DNA of 33,731 nt. Origin: Akkermansiaceae bacterium (lineage in GTDB: Bacteria; Verrucomicrobiota; Verrucomicrobiia; Verrucomicrobiales; Akkermansiaceae). The first letter of the stretch is position 1, and each line of letters opens with the position of its first letter. The DNA is taken from NCBI GenBank assembly GCA_903826205.1, contig CAIKDP010000348.1, positions 1 to 33,731 on the forward strand. Reading direction: 5' to 3'. Made by a program: the position numbers and the translations under genes. The notes beneath the pieces are model-generated. The model had not been told where the DNA came from. It saw only the letters and a list, made by a program, of their open reading frames with translations, and searched no databases. Positions 7,928 to 15,910 of this stretch are shown in pieces.

Positions 7928-10324
7928 CTATGGCTTTACCTCCAGGGTGATTTCCTTGCCGGCGGTGAGAGTCACCTGCTGGCGGGTGCCGCGGGTATCG
8001 AGGCGGAGTGTCTGATCCTTGGCGGAGAGCAGGCTGACCCTGACGAGGGTCTTGTCCCACTTGAGGCAGGTGACCTCGATCTGGCCGCGACAGAGCACGC
8101 CGCGGATTTCGCCGGTGGTCCAGACAGCGGGCAGGGCGGGCAGCAATTGGATCCGGCCGGGTTGGGAGGCGACCAACATTTTGATAACCACGGCCGGCAT
8201 GCCACCGCTGATGTCCATGTTGAACAGGGACTTGTGATTGTGCATGGAGGCCAGGTTGTTGAGCCAGTAGCGGTTCACCAAGGGGATCAGGGATTGATAG
8301 GCCAACTCCGCCTCACCCAAGCTGGTCGAGGCCTGGCCGAGTTGCACCAATCCGAATGACATGAACCCGGAAGTGTTGCCACTCCAGTGGCGTTGCAGCT
8401 TGAGTTCGATCATGCGCGTGAAGGCGGTCTTGAGGCCGGGATTGCTGGCGATCTCGTCCGGCATGCCATCGTACAGCGCGTAGAGCTGCGACGAATGCCG
8501 GTGGTTGAGGTCGTCGGTGAGTTTCGGGGTGGCCCATTCCTTGACGAAGCCCTCCTCGCTGACGAGATAGTCCGGCATTTTGGCCAACATGGATTTCCAC
8601 AGCGGGATTTTGTCGCGGTTGGTGTCCAGTATCTCCGACGCCTGGATCAGGTTGTTGAACAACTCCTTGGCGGCGGCGATGTCCATCGTGGCATTGAAGG
8701 TGCCTTGGGAGTGGGTGTTTTTCGGGAAGTTTTCCGGGGATTGGGTGGGCGAGAACACATATTTCCCATCCGGGCCCGCATACAGGTAATCCTCGAAAAA
8801 CAACCCCGCCTTTTGCATGAACGGCAACGCGTGTTCCGTTAGAAATTTCCGGTCTCCCGTATAGAGGTAGTAGTCGTAGAAGAAATGCGCGGCCCAGGCG
8901 GCGCCGCCGACCCAGAAGCCGCCGGCAAAATCCGGAGCGAGGGCATTGTTGAAGCCGTTGGTGGTGGAGCGTGACGGGAGTACGACGCCCCTGGCGCCGA
9001 ACATGTGCTTGGCATTGATTTCCAACCACGGGACGATCGATTCGATATAGGACGTGTAGGCCAGCATGAGTTCCGGGGTGTGGCCCATGAGGGTGCTGGC
9101 AATGGCGGACGGGACGTTGCCATTGTGGGTGTAGTCGCTGGCCCAGCCGGGGACATAGGTGCCACCCCACACGCCTTGCAAGTTTGGCGGGAGCTGGCCG
9201 GTGGCGGAGATGATGTTATAGCGTCCGGCATCGAATTCCTTTTCGATCAGGGCCAGGCTGGGTTGTTGGTTGGTGGATTTTGCCAGCAGTTGCTCGGTGG
9301 TCAGATTGCGGTCGGAGCCGCCGCCGAGGTCGAGACGGACGCGGTTGAAAAGTTCGCCATGGATGGCGGCATGGCGCTTGAGCAGGCTGGGGTAATCCGT
9401 TCCCAAAGCGGCCAGTTGTTGTCTGCGGATTTCCAGCTGGGATTTGTCCGGATCATAGAGAAGGCTGATATCGATGAAAACCAGCACCTGATCCGCGCCG
9501 GTCACCACCAGGCAATCCCCTTGCGGTGTGGTGGTGCCGCCTTGCGCCACCACATGTGCGAGGCCCTCAAGCGCATGAATGCTGCCGGGATAGGCCTTGG
9601 TGAACGAGTTCTGATAGATGAGGCATGACTTTTCAGCGCGGGTTTTGACGTTGCAAACGTGCTCATTGAAGACCGCCTTGGATTGCGCAAGTGTTTTGGC
9701 ACCCAGCTTCTCATCGACCTGGCGCGGGCTGAGCGCCAGGGTGCAATTGACCGCGCCCTTGCCCGGCCCGGTGATGAGCAGCACCGCCACGCCGTCGGCG
9801 CGGGAAACAAACAAGCGGCGTTCGTAAACCCCGCGGCTGTCCGCCCAGTGCACCGTGGTTTCCCCGGTCTGGAAATCCACCGACCGCACATAATCCGTGA
9901 TTTCCCTGCCCGTGTCCATCCGCAGGTTGAGGTCGAAGGCCGGCACGAATGGATCGGGATACATGAACCCCTCTTGTTTTGATAGATCAAACTGCAGGTT
10001 GGTGGCCTGCTTGTACAAGCCGCGGTCGATGAGATTCCGGATCTCAAACAGGCGGGCCGCATTGTCGGGCGGCATGTGCGGCGGCCCCTGCGGCAGAAAC
10101 AACCGTTCATGGGTGAAGATGACGGTTTCATCCAGGGGACGGCTCATCACGTTGGCGCCGAGGGTGCCGTTGCCGGAGATCAGCCCCTGCTCCCAGGTTT
10201 CAGCCGGGGTGGAACTGATGAAGCCTCTATCAGGAGCCACGAAGCCCGGCGGTTTCTGCGCTTGTGCCATGCCGTGACCTCCGCTGAGAAGGCCGGTGAT
10301 GAGGGAAATGAGATATTTTTTCAT
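7928..10324 (-). CDS. Periplasmic GH95-family alpha-L-fucosidase (or related) glycosidase
   Basis: 798 residues with a signal peptide (about 1-22, ending HGMAQA). GH95 enzymes are inverting glycosidases that release alpha-L-fucose, or in some members alpha-L-galactose. N-terminal beta domain: about 30-300. The (alpha/alpha)6 catalytic core contains NLQGVWGG, the asparagine pair in THNGNV (N401, N403), SPENF with the expected catalytic acid E531, NHRHSSQLYALYDG (about 607-620), and FNMDISGG with D704; the C-terminal motif RIQLLPALPAVW also fits. The usual NxNxQMNYW after the asparagine pair is replaced by NGNVPSAI, so it is a divergent member. The ATG at 10324 lacks a Shine-Dalgarno sequence. 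No other polysaccharide genes adjoin it. Confidence 0.85.
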   Translation of the reverse strand: MKKYLISLITGLLSGGHGMAQAQKPPGFVAPDRGFISSTPAETWEQGLISGNGTLGANVMSRPLDETVIFTHERLFLPQGPPHMPPDNAARLFEIRNLIDRGLYKQATNLQFDLSKQEGFMYPDPFVPAFDLNLRMDTGREITDYVRSVDFQTGETTVHWADSRGVYERRLFVSRADGVAVLLITGPGKGAVNCTLALSPRQVDEKLGAKTLAQSKAVFNEHVCNVKTRAEKSCLIYQNSFTKAYPGSIHALEGLAHVVAQGGTTTPQGDCLVVTGADQVLVFIDISLLYDPDKSQLEIRRQQLAALGTDYPSLLKRHAAIHGELFNRVRLDLGGGSDRNLTTEQLLAKSTNQQPSLALIEKEFDAGRYNIISATGQLPPNLQGVWGGTYVPGWASDYTHNGNVPSAIASTLMGHTPELMLAYTSYIESIVPWLEINAKHMFGARGVVLPSRSTTNGFNNALAPDFAGGFWVGGAAWAAHFFYDYYLYTGDRKFLTEHALPFMQKAGLFFEDYLYAGPDGKYVFSPTQSPENFPKNTHSQGTFNATMDIAAAKELFNNLIQASEILDTNRDKIPLWKSMLAKMPDYLVSEEGFVKEWATPKLTDDLNHRHSSQLYALYDGMPDEIASNPGLKTAFTRMIELKLQRHWSGNTSGFMSFGLVQLGQASTSLGEAELAYQSLIPLVNRYWLNNLASMHNHKSLFNMDISGGMPAVVIKMLVASQPGRIQLLPALPAVWTTGEIRGVLCRGQIEVTCLKWDKTLVRVSLLSAKDQTLRLDTRGTRQQVTLTAGKEITLEVKP

Positions 10325-10625
10325 GAGTCAGGTGTGAGTTTGGGGGTCGGCCCCGCCGTGTCAAGGGTTGGCGGGCCGGCAAGTCGCAACGCGACACTGC
10401 CGTCGCAGTGGTTAGATAAGGAGGGTGGACATTCTTGTCCACCTCTTTGTCATCCGCGAGGGACAAGAATATCCCTCCTCCCTATTCGAGTGGGTGGGTT
10501 GCAAGAGGAAAAGGGAGGGTTGCGGGCCTCCGGTAGCATCAGACAGCGGGCGCCTGCTACCTGCCAAATCCCCACCGGCTGGATTCCAAGTTGCGCAATC
10601 CGCCGGGTTGTGGCAGGATCGCCGC
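10325..10625. other. Divergent intergenic region packed with hairpins
   Basis: This 301-bp gap separates the divergent GH95 and SDR genes. It holds consecutive inverted repeats: GTCGC-aac-GCGAC (10383-10395), CACTGC-cgtc-GCAGTG (10395-10410), the paired palindrome at 10416-10485, and GGTAGCA...TGCTACC (10532-10561). An open frame continues upstream of the SDR start but only translates the repeats. No clear -35/-10 pair was found for either gene. Confidence 0.6.
10416..10485. repeat. Paired palindromic repeat, copy C
   Basis: The left arm is an 8-bp perfect hairpin, GGTGGACA-TTCT-TGTCCACC (10424-10443). The right arm (10458-10477) is GAGGGA-loop-TCCCTC with core ACAAGAATAT. Outer sequences ATAAGGAGG and CTCCTCCCTAT frame the pair. 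It is built like the copies at 15785 and 30531 but has different stem sequences and a shorter spacer. Confidence 0.75.
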
Positions 10626-11330
10626 ATGCCATCCGTACAAGGGCAAACGTTGCTAGTGACCGGTGCCTCCAGTGGCATCGGACGGGCCTTGTGTGAGCTC
10701 CTCGTCGAACGCGGTGCGAATGTGCTTGGCGTCACCCGGCGGCCGGCCGCGCTGTCGGAAGATGTATCGCCGATTGTGGCGGACTTGACGCAGCGCGAGG
10801 ATGTTTCCGCGATCTTCCATGGCTTGGGTAAAATCGATGCGCTGGTCAACTGTGCGGGCGTCGCCTATCTCTCGCGCATCATCGATGGCAACCCGACGGA
10901 TTGGGAGGAAATGTGGCGGGTCAACGTGATGGCCCTTACGCTGTGCTGCCAACTCTCGCTCAAACATTTTCCGGTCAATGGCGGGCGCATCGTCAACCTG
11001 TGCTCAATGAGCGGCCACCGCGTGCCGCCAAGCGGCGGGTTCTATGCGCCTAGCAAGTTTGCGGTGCGCGCGGTGACCGAGGCGCTGCGCTCGGAACTCA
11101 AGGCGGCGGGATTGCCGATTCAGGTGGCCTGCGTTTCACCGGGGTATGTGGACACCCCCATGCTTGAGCAATACTTCCGCGGCCGCGAGGAAGCCCTCAC
11201 CCAGACCCGCGCCACCATGAAAATGTTAGATCCCGAGGACGTGGCCTGGGCGATCCTGGGAATTCTTGAAGCGCCCGAACATGTTGAAATCGGCGATATC
11301 CTCATGCGCAGTGGCGCGCAGCGGATGTGA
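10626..11330 (+). CDS. Short-chain dehydrogenase/reductase (SDR)
   Basis: 234 residues, a classical cytoplasmic SDR. TGASSGIG (12-19) binds the dinucleotide. VTRRP (36-40) places arginines after the second strand, which suggests NADP(H). NCAG (75-78) replaces the usual NNAG. S127 in NLCSMSG, Y140 and K144 in YAPSK form the catalytic set, and PGYVDTPM follows. The substrate is unknown; the closest broad group is YdfG-like 3-hydroxy acid or short alcohol dehydrogenases. The ATG at 10626 was chosen because AGGA lies 7 bases upstream (one of very few Shine-Dalgarno sequences in this window) and the Rossmann fold starts there. The 3' end overlaps or abuts the lipoprotein gene, so the two are probably co-transcribed. 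Confidence 0.88.
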   Translation: MPSVQGQTLLVTGASSGIGRALCELLVERGANVLGVTRRPAALSEDVSPIVADLTQREDVSAIFHGLGKIDALVNCAGVAYLSRIIDGNPTDWEEMWRVNVMALTLCCQLSLKHFPVNGGRIVNLCSMSGHRVPPSGGFYAPSKFAVRAVTEALRSELKAAGLPIQVACVSPGYVDTPMLEQYFRGREEALTQTRATMKMLDPEDVAWAILGILEAPEHVEIGDILMRSGAQRM

Positions 11331-11353
11331 GGCCGGATCATCCCGCCACGCCG

Positions 11354-12118
11354 ATGGATCCCATGCGCTGCTTGTCCCGGTTGCTGCTGCTTGGCATTTG
11401 TGGTCTGCTGGCGTCGTGCATTGACGGACGCGAGGAATATTGGCTGGCGGCCGATGGCAGCGGCAGGGCGGAAATCCATTACGAAATCCCTGCCGTTATT
11501 GCCAAAGGCTGCGGCGGTGAGGCGGGAATATCAAAATTGTTGGATACGTTTGTCAGGGAGACGCCCACACTCACAAATGCCAGCCACCAGGTCACCAGCC
11601 ACACGGATCGCCTGATGGTGGATTTCCACGCCTCGTTCCAATCCGCGCTCGCGGCGGTCGCCGCACTGAGGGGCGACTCGGCCTTGTCGGCGGGCAATTT
11701 CAAACCGGTGGTGGAGCCGCTCATCGGGCAATTCGATATCCATCACGGCGGCCTCAATGTGGAATTGACGCGCACGGTGTCGCCATCCAAGGCGCTGCCG
11801 GGCTCGTTTCTCATGCCGGCATCACAGTTCGACGGGCGGCGTCTGGTTTATATCCTGCATTTGCCGGTGGCGGCTCGGGAGTCCAACGCGACGCGCACGG
11901 CAGATGGCGGGCGCACGTTGATCTGGGACCAGACGTTGCAGGAGAGCTTGAAACACAGCATCCTCATCCACTTCAAGGCAACCCTGCCGCCGCCGTGGGG
12001 TAAAATCGCAGGTGTCGGCGCGTTGCTTGTGGCAGCCGTATGGCTGGGCCTGCGCGCGCGCCGCAGGCGGCAGGATGGCAGGGGGTCGCGGCCCTTGGCG
12101 CGGGTGGACGGAGTGTAG
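11354..12118 (+). CDS. Putative lipoprotein with C-terminal membrane segment
   Basis: 254 residues, not recognised. The N-terminus has a lipoprotein signal (LLLLGICGLLASC, lipobox LASC, then IDG). The body (about 25-210) is an exported domain beginning with EEYWLAADGSGRAEIHYEIP, which recalls beta-rich lipoproteins that start with a 'dG..r..y.i' strand. A hydrophobic segment near the C-terminus (VGALLVAAVWLGL) is followed by an Arg-rich tail, so the protein may be tethered at both ends. Starts at 11327 (GTG, overlapping the SDR stop), 11354 and 11363 are possible; I chose 11354 as it gives a normal signal peptide length. No role can be assigned. Confidence 0.65.
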   Translation: MDPMRCLSRLLLLGICGLLASCIDGREEYWLAADGSGRAEIHYEIPAVIAKGCGGEAGISKLLDTFVRETPTLTNASHQVTSHTDRLMVDFHASFQSALAAVAALRGDSALSAGNFKPVVEPLIGQFDIHHGGLNVELTRTVSPSKALPGSFLMPASQFDGRRLVYILHLPVAARESNATRTADGGRTLIWDQTLQESLKHSILIHFKATLPPPWGKIAGVGALLVAAVWLGLRARRRRQDGRGSRPLARVDGV

Positions 12119-12145
12119 CGGACGGGCGATGCGTTGCTGCCGGCA

Positions 12146-12721
12146 TCAGGGCGCGAATTCCACCCGTTCATAGAGCTCGGCGAGCGGAAGGGTGGCGTCG
12201 ATCTCTGGCAGGGGAATCGTACTGTCGAGGCCGGAGTGATACTCCAGCGCAAAGCCGCCTTCGGACTTGCGGCGATGGACCGTGACCGCCGGCATGTCCG
12301 GCTCGACAAATAGCAGGACCTTCAACGACTGAATCGTTAGATAGGCGTCGCGTTTCTCACCAAGGTCGGTGCGGCGGGTCGAGTCGCTCAGAATTTCGAT
12401 GATGACAACCGGTTGGTCTTGGAAGTGATCGGACGCCTGATTCGGATGGCAAACGGCCATCGCGTCCGGATAATAGAAGCGGATGTGGTCGGGAAACTCA
12501 ATGCGGACTTTGGTGTCGCTGTTAAAGGGTTGGCAGGGTTTGCCGCGGAGTTGGCCGTGCAACTGAGCGAAGCTGTTGCCGGCAATCACATTATGGCGGT
12601 TGGTGGCTCCGGCCATGGCGTGGACGCTGCCACCAAGATATTCGTGTTTCATCCCGCTGACCTCCTCGCCCGCAAGGTAGTCGGCGATGGTGATGAAATT
12701 AGGCTGCCTCAACGCGGTCAT
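12146..12721 (-). CDS. Uma2/DUF820 family PD-(D/E)XK nuclease-like protein
   Basis: 191 residues of the Uma2 (DUF820) family, predicted PD-(D/E)XK endonuclease fold, common in cyanobacteria and PVC bacteria and usually of unknown function. Visible family features: an N-terminal FITIADYLAGE with KHEYLGG, the putative catalytic D in FYYPDAMAVC, and E in VVIIEILSDSTRRTDLGEKRDAY, where E and K fit the metal-binding pattern. The ATG at 12721 opens the conserved domain; longer in-frame starts add unrelated residues. It is a single gene, convergent with the lipoprotein gene 27 bp away, with tyrS upstream on the same strand. Confidence 0.85.
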   Translation of the reverse strand: MTALRQPNFITIADYLAGEEVSGMKHEYLGGSVHAMAGATNRHNVIAGNSFAQLHGQLRGKPCQPFNSDTKVRIEFPDHIRFYYPDAMAVCHPNQASDHFQDQPVVIIEILSDSTRRTDLGEKRDAYLTIQSLKVLLFVEPDMPAVTVHRRKSEGGFALEYHSGLDSTIPLPEIDATLPLAELYERVEFAP

Positions 12722-12835
12722 GGGCCTACCGTAGCCGGCTGTCGTGGCGATGGCAAGCGGTTTGCCTGACGCTTGCCAATATCCAAGCACGTCCCAAGCG
12801 GAGCGAATTGCCCAGGACCGGCCGCATCACAGGTA

Positions 12836-12880
12836 GGGCGGACCGGCCCGGGCCGCCGACTTGTCCGCCCGCATGGGCGG
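12836..12880. other. Overlapping hairpins downstream of tyrS
   Basis: GGGCGGAC (12836-12843) pairs with GTCCGCCC (12863-12870) around the palindrome GGCCCGGGCC (12845-12854). The alternative hairpin CCGCCC-gcat-GGGCGG (12865-12880) overlaps it, so the two are mutually exclusive. They lie 12-56 bases past the tyrS stop on the minus strand. There is no T-run, so this is a possible rho-independent-like end or a dispersed palindrome rather than a proven terminator. The rest of 12722-12891 holds nothing recognisable. Confidence 0.5.
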
Positions 12881-12891
12881 TGCCCAGGAAC

Positions 12892-14073
12892 TCAACCCAC
12901 GCGCACGGCGTGCTTCTTGGAGAGCTTGAGCACATCGCCGGGCTGGGGTGAGACGGGGGCGGCGGGATCCAGCAATTTTTCGCCGTTGAGTTGGACCGAG
13001 CCGGTGGTGATGAATTGCTTGCGCAGTTCGCTGTTGGATTTATCGAGGCCGAAGGCGGCCTTGAAGGCGTGGGCGGTGAGGCTGAGCACATTGAGATCGG
13101 CGGGCAGGCCGGCCAGCGGGATCTCCGGCAGGTCGGCCGCGGCCAGGTCCTTTTTGGAAAAACGCGTGTCCCAATCGGCGCGGGCGGCCATACCGGCCTC
13201 CGCGCCGTGATAACGGCCGGTGAGTTTCTCGGCGAGGGATTTCTTGGCCTCCATCGGGTGGCCGGCGGGGTCGCGGGATTCACCTAACAACAGCAAATAA
13301 TACCGGTCCATCAGCTCGTCGGAAACACTCATGAGCTTGCCGAACATCTCCTGCGGAGGATCGCTCACGCCGACGTAGTTGCCGTAGGACTTGGACATCT
13401 TGCGCACGCCATCGAGGCCTTCTAACAAAGGAAGGACCATCACGACCTGTTGGGGTTGGCCCTCTTCCTTCTGGAGGTCGCGGCCGACGAGGATGTTGAA
13501 GAGTTGGTCGGTGCCGCCGATTTCCACATCGGCGTGGATTTCCACGGAATCCCAGCCCTGCATGATCGGGTATTGGAGTTCGTGGAGGCGGATTTCCTGG
13601 CCGGCATCGAGACGGTTGCGGAAGTCCTCGCGCTGGAGCATCTGCTGGAGGGTGACGCGGGCATTGAGCCGGAGGATTTCCTCGTAGGTCATCTTGCGGA
13701 ACCAATCCCCGTTGTACACAATCTCGGTTTGCGTCCGGTCCAGGATCTTGAAGGCTTGGTCGGTGTAGGTCGCCGCATTGGCCAGCACCTCATCGCGGGT
13801 GAGCGGCGGCCGGGTGGCCGTGCGCCCCGACGGATCCCCCACGGTGGCGGTGAAGTCGCCAATGAGCAACACCGCCTGATGGCCTAACAACTGGAACTGG
13901 CGCAGCTTCTCCAGCGCCACGGTGTGGCCGAGGTGAATGTCCGGCGCCGTCGGGTCCACCCCGAGTTTGATCCGCAGCGGGCGGCCAAGCCGGAGTTTGT
14001 CTAACAATTCAGTGGCGGACAGGACCTTGGCGGTGCCGGCAACGAGGTGGGTGAGTTGTTGTTCAGGGGACAT
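12892..14073 (-). CDS. tyrS: Tyrosyl-tRNA synthetase
   Basis: 393 residues, class I aminoacyl-tRNA synthetase charging tRNA-Tyr in the cytoplasm. Motifs: HIGH-type HLGH (47-50), ATP and tyrosine pocket residues in GVDPTAPD and GDFTATVGDPSGR, QYPIMQGWDS, GGTDQ (187-191), and KMSKS (225-229), which places it in the TyrRS group with KMSKS rather than KFGKS. The C-terminal S4 RNA-binding domain (about 330-393) has ELRKQFITTGSVQLNGEKL. The ATG at 14073 was preferred to the GTG at 14091; C-rich sequence, not a Shine-Dalgarno, precedes it. The alpha/beta hydrolase gene upstream ends 21 bp before this start, so co-transcription is likely. Confidence 0.95.
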   Translation of the reverse strand: MSPEQQLTHLVAGTAKVLSATELLDKLRLGRPLRIKLGVDPTAPDIHLGHTVALEKLRQFQLLGHQAVLLIGDFTATVGDPSGRTATRPPLTRDEVLANAATYTDQAFKILDRTQTEIVYNGDWFRKMTYEEILRLNARVTLQQMLQREDFRNRLDAGQEIRLHELQYPIMQGWDSVEIHADVEIGGTDQLFNILVGRDLQKEEGQPQQVVMVLPLLEGLDGVRKMSKSYGNYVGVSDPPQEMFGKLMSVSDELMDRYYLLLLGESRDPAGHPMEAKKSLAEKLTGRYHGAEAGMAARADWDTRFSKKDLAAADLPEIPLAGLPADLNVLSLTAHAFKAAFGLDKSNSELRKQFITTGSVQLNGEKLLDPAAPVSPQPGDVLKLSKKHAVRVG

Positions 14074-14094
14074 GGGGGTGGTGCTGCGCACCGG

Positions 14095-15696
14095 TTATAG
14101 GTTGGAAGTTATACGTGGGTCTTGCAGGTGCAGCTTGAGGATGCGTTTGAGTTCTTCGCAGGTGGCCGGGCAATGGGGGACGCTGTGGTTGCAAGGGACG
14201 ATTTTTTCCGAGGTGACGGGGGTGATATGGGTCGACGCATAAGGGACGACGCCATCACTGCTGTTGGGTGTGTCACCTTTGCCGCGGTCACCGATGATGG
14301 AATGGAAAGCAATGCCTGCGGGCAGCGGGAGCCGGCTGAGTGCGAGGATGGTCTTGTCGTCGGGCGCGAGGCTGTTGATGGAGGTCGGCACGTGCGGTTG
14401 TGTGACGTTGCCGTCGAGCACCTTGCCCACGGTCTGCACCATGGTATCGAGGAAATTGACCGACAGCCGTTTGGGAAGTTGGATGAGCTTGGAGAGGATC
14501 ACGACGATTTGCATTTTGGCGGCGGGGCTGCCGCGGTGGGGCACCGCCAGAAAGACGACGCGTCGCGGCTCCGGCAGGGGTTGATAGAGGGTGGTCTCGC
14601 AGATGGTGGCGCGGTTTTTGGCCGACACCTTGAGTTGGTCGAGCGGCTCGTGGAAGTAGGCGTCATAGAATGCCGAGCCGGGCGTGGTGACGCTGGAGCG
14701 CGCGATGATACCGCCCATCGAGTGGCCGATAATGACCATCTGGTTGAGGTTGCGGGTGTCGCCCTTGGTGCGGGCAAAGGCGCAGGCCTGGCGCATGAGC
14801 TCGCGGAAGCGCATGCTGCTGAACAGCCAGGGATTGCCGGTGGGGTAGTTATACAGCCAGATTTGATAGTGCTGGCGGAACCACGGTTCCGGGGCAAGTT
14901 CATTGATGGTGGTTTTGAAGGCATCCGGGCAGGACACGAGGCCGTGGATGAGGACGACGGGGATTTTCTTCGGGTCGTAGGGTTGCAGGAAATAGAGTCC
15001 GGTCTCCTCGCTGAAGCGGTCGGGCAGCAAGACGTTCTGGATCTTGAGATCATCGAGGTTGCTCATTTTCCAGTAAAAGGCGTTAGGCGCGGACCAATCG
15101 GCGGCCAGTGTCTCGCGGCGCGCGTCTACGGCCGTGTCGTCATGCAACCAGCGCTTGACGAAATGCCAAACCGGCGGCCCGTTGGCGTCGAAGTCGAGGG
15201 TGGCAGTGACCGGATAGGGCAGGCCGGTTGGCAGTAAAAATGGCGGGCGCGGGGTGCCAACGGGCGTGGTCTTTTTCCAAGCCACCAGCGGGAAGCCCAC
15301 GCCGGCGGTGGTCCGGCGGGTGACAAACTCAGCGGTGTTGACCAGCGCGGCCGGGAACAACGCGTCGATTTTATCCAAATCCGCATGGCGGACATCGGGC
15401 CGGGCGATGCGGGTGCCGAGCGCGGCGGCCCGCGTCTCCCACGAGCCGGGTCCGCAGCGGAGTTGGTCGAAAAGTTTGCCCACGGCGGCGTTGTAGGCGG
15501 TTTGGGCAGCCGCCCGCTCGTGGGTGGATCCAGCGCGGGCCAGAACCTGCCATGACTGGCGGGCGCTGCCGATGAGCGTGGCCGTCGGCACTCTCGAAGC
15601 CGCTGGCACGGAGGTGCAGCGCGGCGGTTGGGGCGCGCCGCACTGACACAGTAGGACGGCGGGCAACCAAAGCCAATTGAGTGGGTACAGCTTCAT
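14095..15696 (-). CDS. Exported alpha/beta-hydrolase
   Basis: 533 residues with a hydrophobic export signal (PLNWLWLPAVLLCQC). Cysteines 17 and 19 suggest a lipoprotein, although neither sits in an ideal lipobox. Residues about 30-240 are a helical N-terminal part of unknown role. The alpha/beta-hydrolase domain begins at PVVLIHGLVS (oxyanion HG at 251-252); GHSMGG (324-329) supplies nucleophile S326, DGVVPYAST a likely acid and CNHSVPHC a likely histidine. An esterase or lipase-like activity on an envelope or external substrate is inferred; the substrate is unknown. The ATG at 15696 was chosen for its signal sequence; earlier in-frame starts read through the palindromic repeat. It lies upstream of tyrS and downstream of lnt. 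Confidence 0.8.
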   Translation of the reverse strand: MKLYPLNWLWLPAVLLCQCGAPQPPRCTSVPAASRVPTATLIGSARQSWQVLARAGSTHERAAAQTAYNAAVGKLFDQLRCGPGSWETRAAALGTRIARPDVRHADLDKIDALFPAALVNTAEFVTRRTTAGVGFPLVAWKKTTPVGTPRPPFLLPTGLPYPVTATLDFDANGPPVWHFVKRWLHDDTAVDARRETLAADWSAPNAFYWKMSNLDDLKIQNVLLPDRFSEETGLYFLQPYDPKKIPVVLIHGLVSCPDAFKTTINELAPEPWFRQHYQIWLYNYPTGNPWLFSSMRFRELMRQACAFARTKGDTRNLNQMVIIGHSMGGIIARSSVTTPGSAFYDAYFHEPLDQLKVSAKNRATICETTLYQPLPEPRRVVFLAVPHRGSPAAKMQIVVILSKLIQLPKRLSVNFLDTMVQTVGKVLDGNVTQPHVPTSINSLAPDDKTILALSRLPLPAGIAFHSIIGDRGKGDTPNSSDGVVPYASTHITPVTSEKIVPCNHSVPHCPATCEELKRILKLHLQDPRITSNL

Positions 15697-15784
15697 GCGG
15701 CGGGCCAGCAGCATGCCTTGCCCGGCGTGTCTGCCAAGCACGGAAACACAAGCGGGGGCGAAAACCGCTTCGAGGGTGGCTTGC

Positions 15785-15898
15785 TTAAGGAGCGACGACA
15801 TTTTGTCGTCGTGCGGAAGAATCACCCATGCACAGAGCTATCGGTGTATATTCATGGACCCAGCTAGCGCACCACCACAGGAATGGGTGGCTCCTTAT
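15785..15898. repeat. Paired palindromic repeat, copy A
   Basis: Left arm: CGACGACA-TTT-TGTCGTCG (15793-15811). Right arm: CCACC-acaggaatg-GGTGG (15872-15890). Outer boundaries TTAAGGAG (15785-15792) and CTCCTTAT (15891-15898) are themselves complementary. It aligns along most of its 114 bp with the copy at 30531, including a shared CATGGACC in the spacer. It begins 12 bp past the lnt stop and ends 88 bp before the hydrolase start. Confidence 0.85.
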
Positions 15899-15910
15899 GG
15901 CCTGCGTGGG

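Noticed and set aside
10425-10625. Longer N-terminus for the SDR protein
   Set aside because: The upstream frame translates the palindromic repeat. The ATG at 10626 has a Shine-Dalgarno sequence and begins the Rossmann fold.
14122-15237. Plus-strand open frame of 371 codons
   Set aside because: Antisense to the alpha/beta-hydrolase gene with its GHSMGG motif; no family features.
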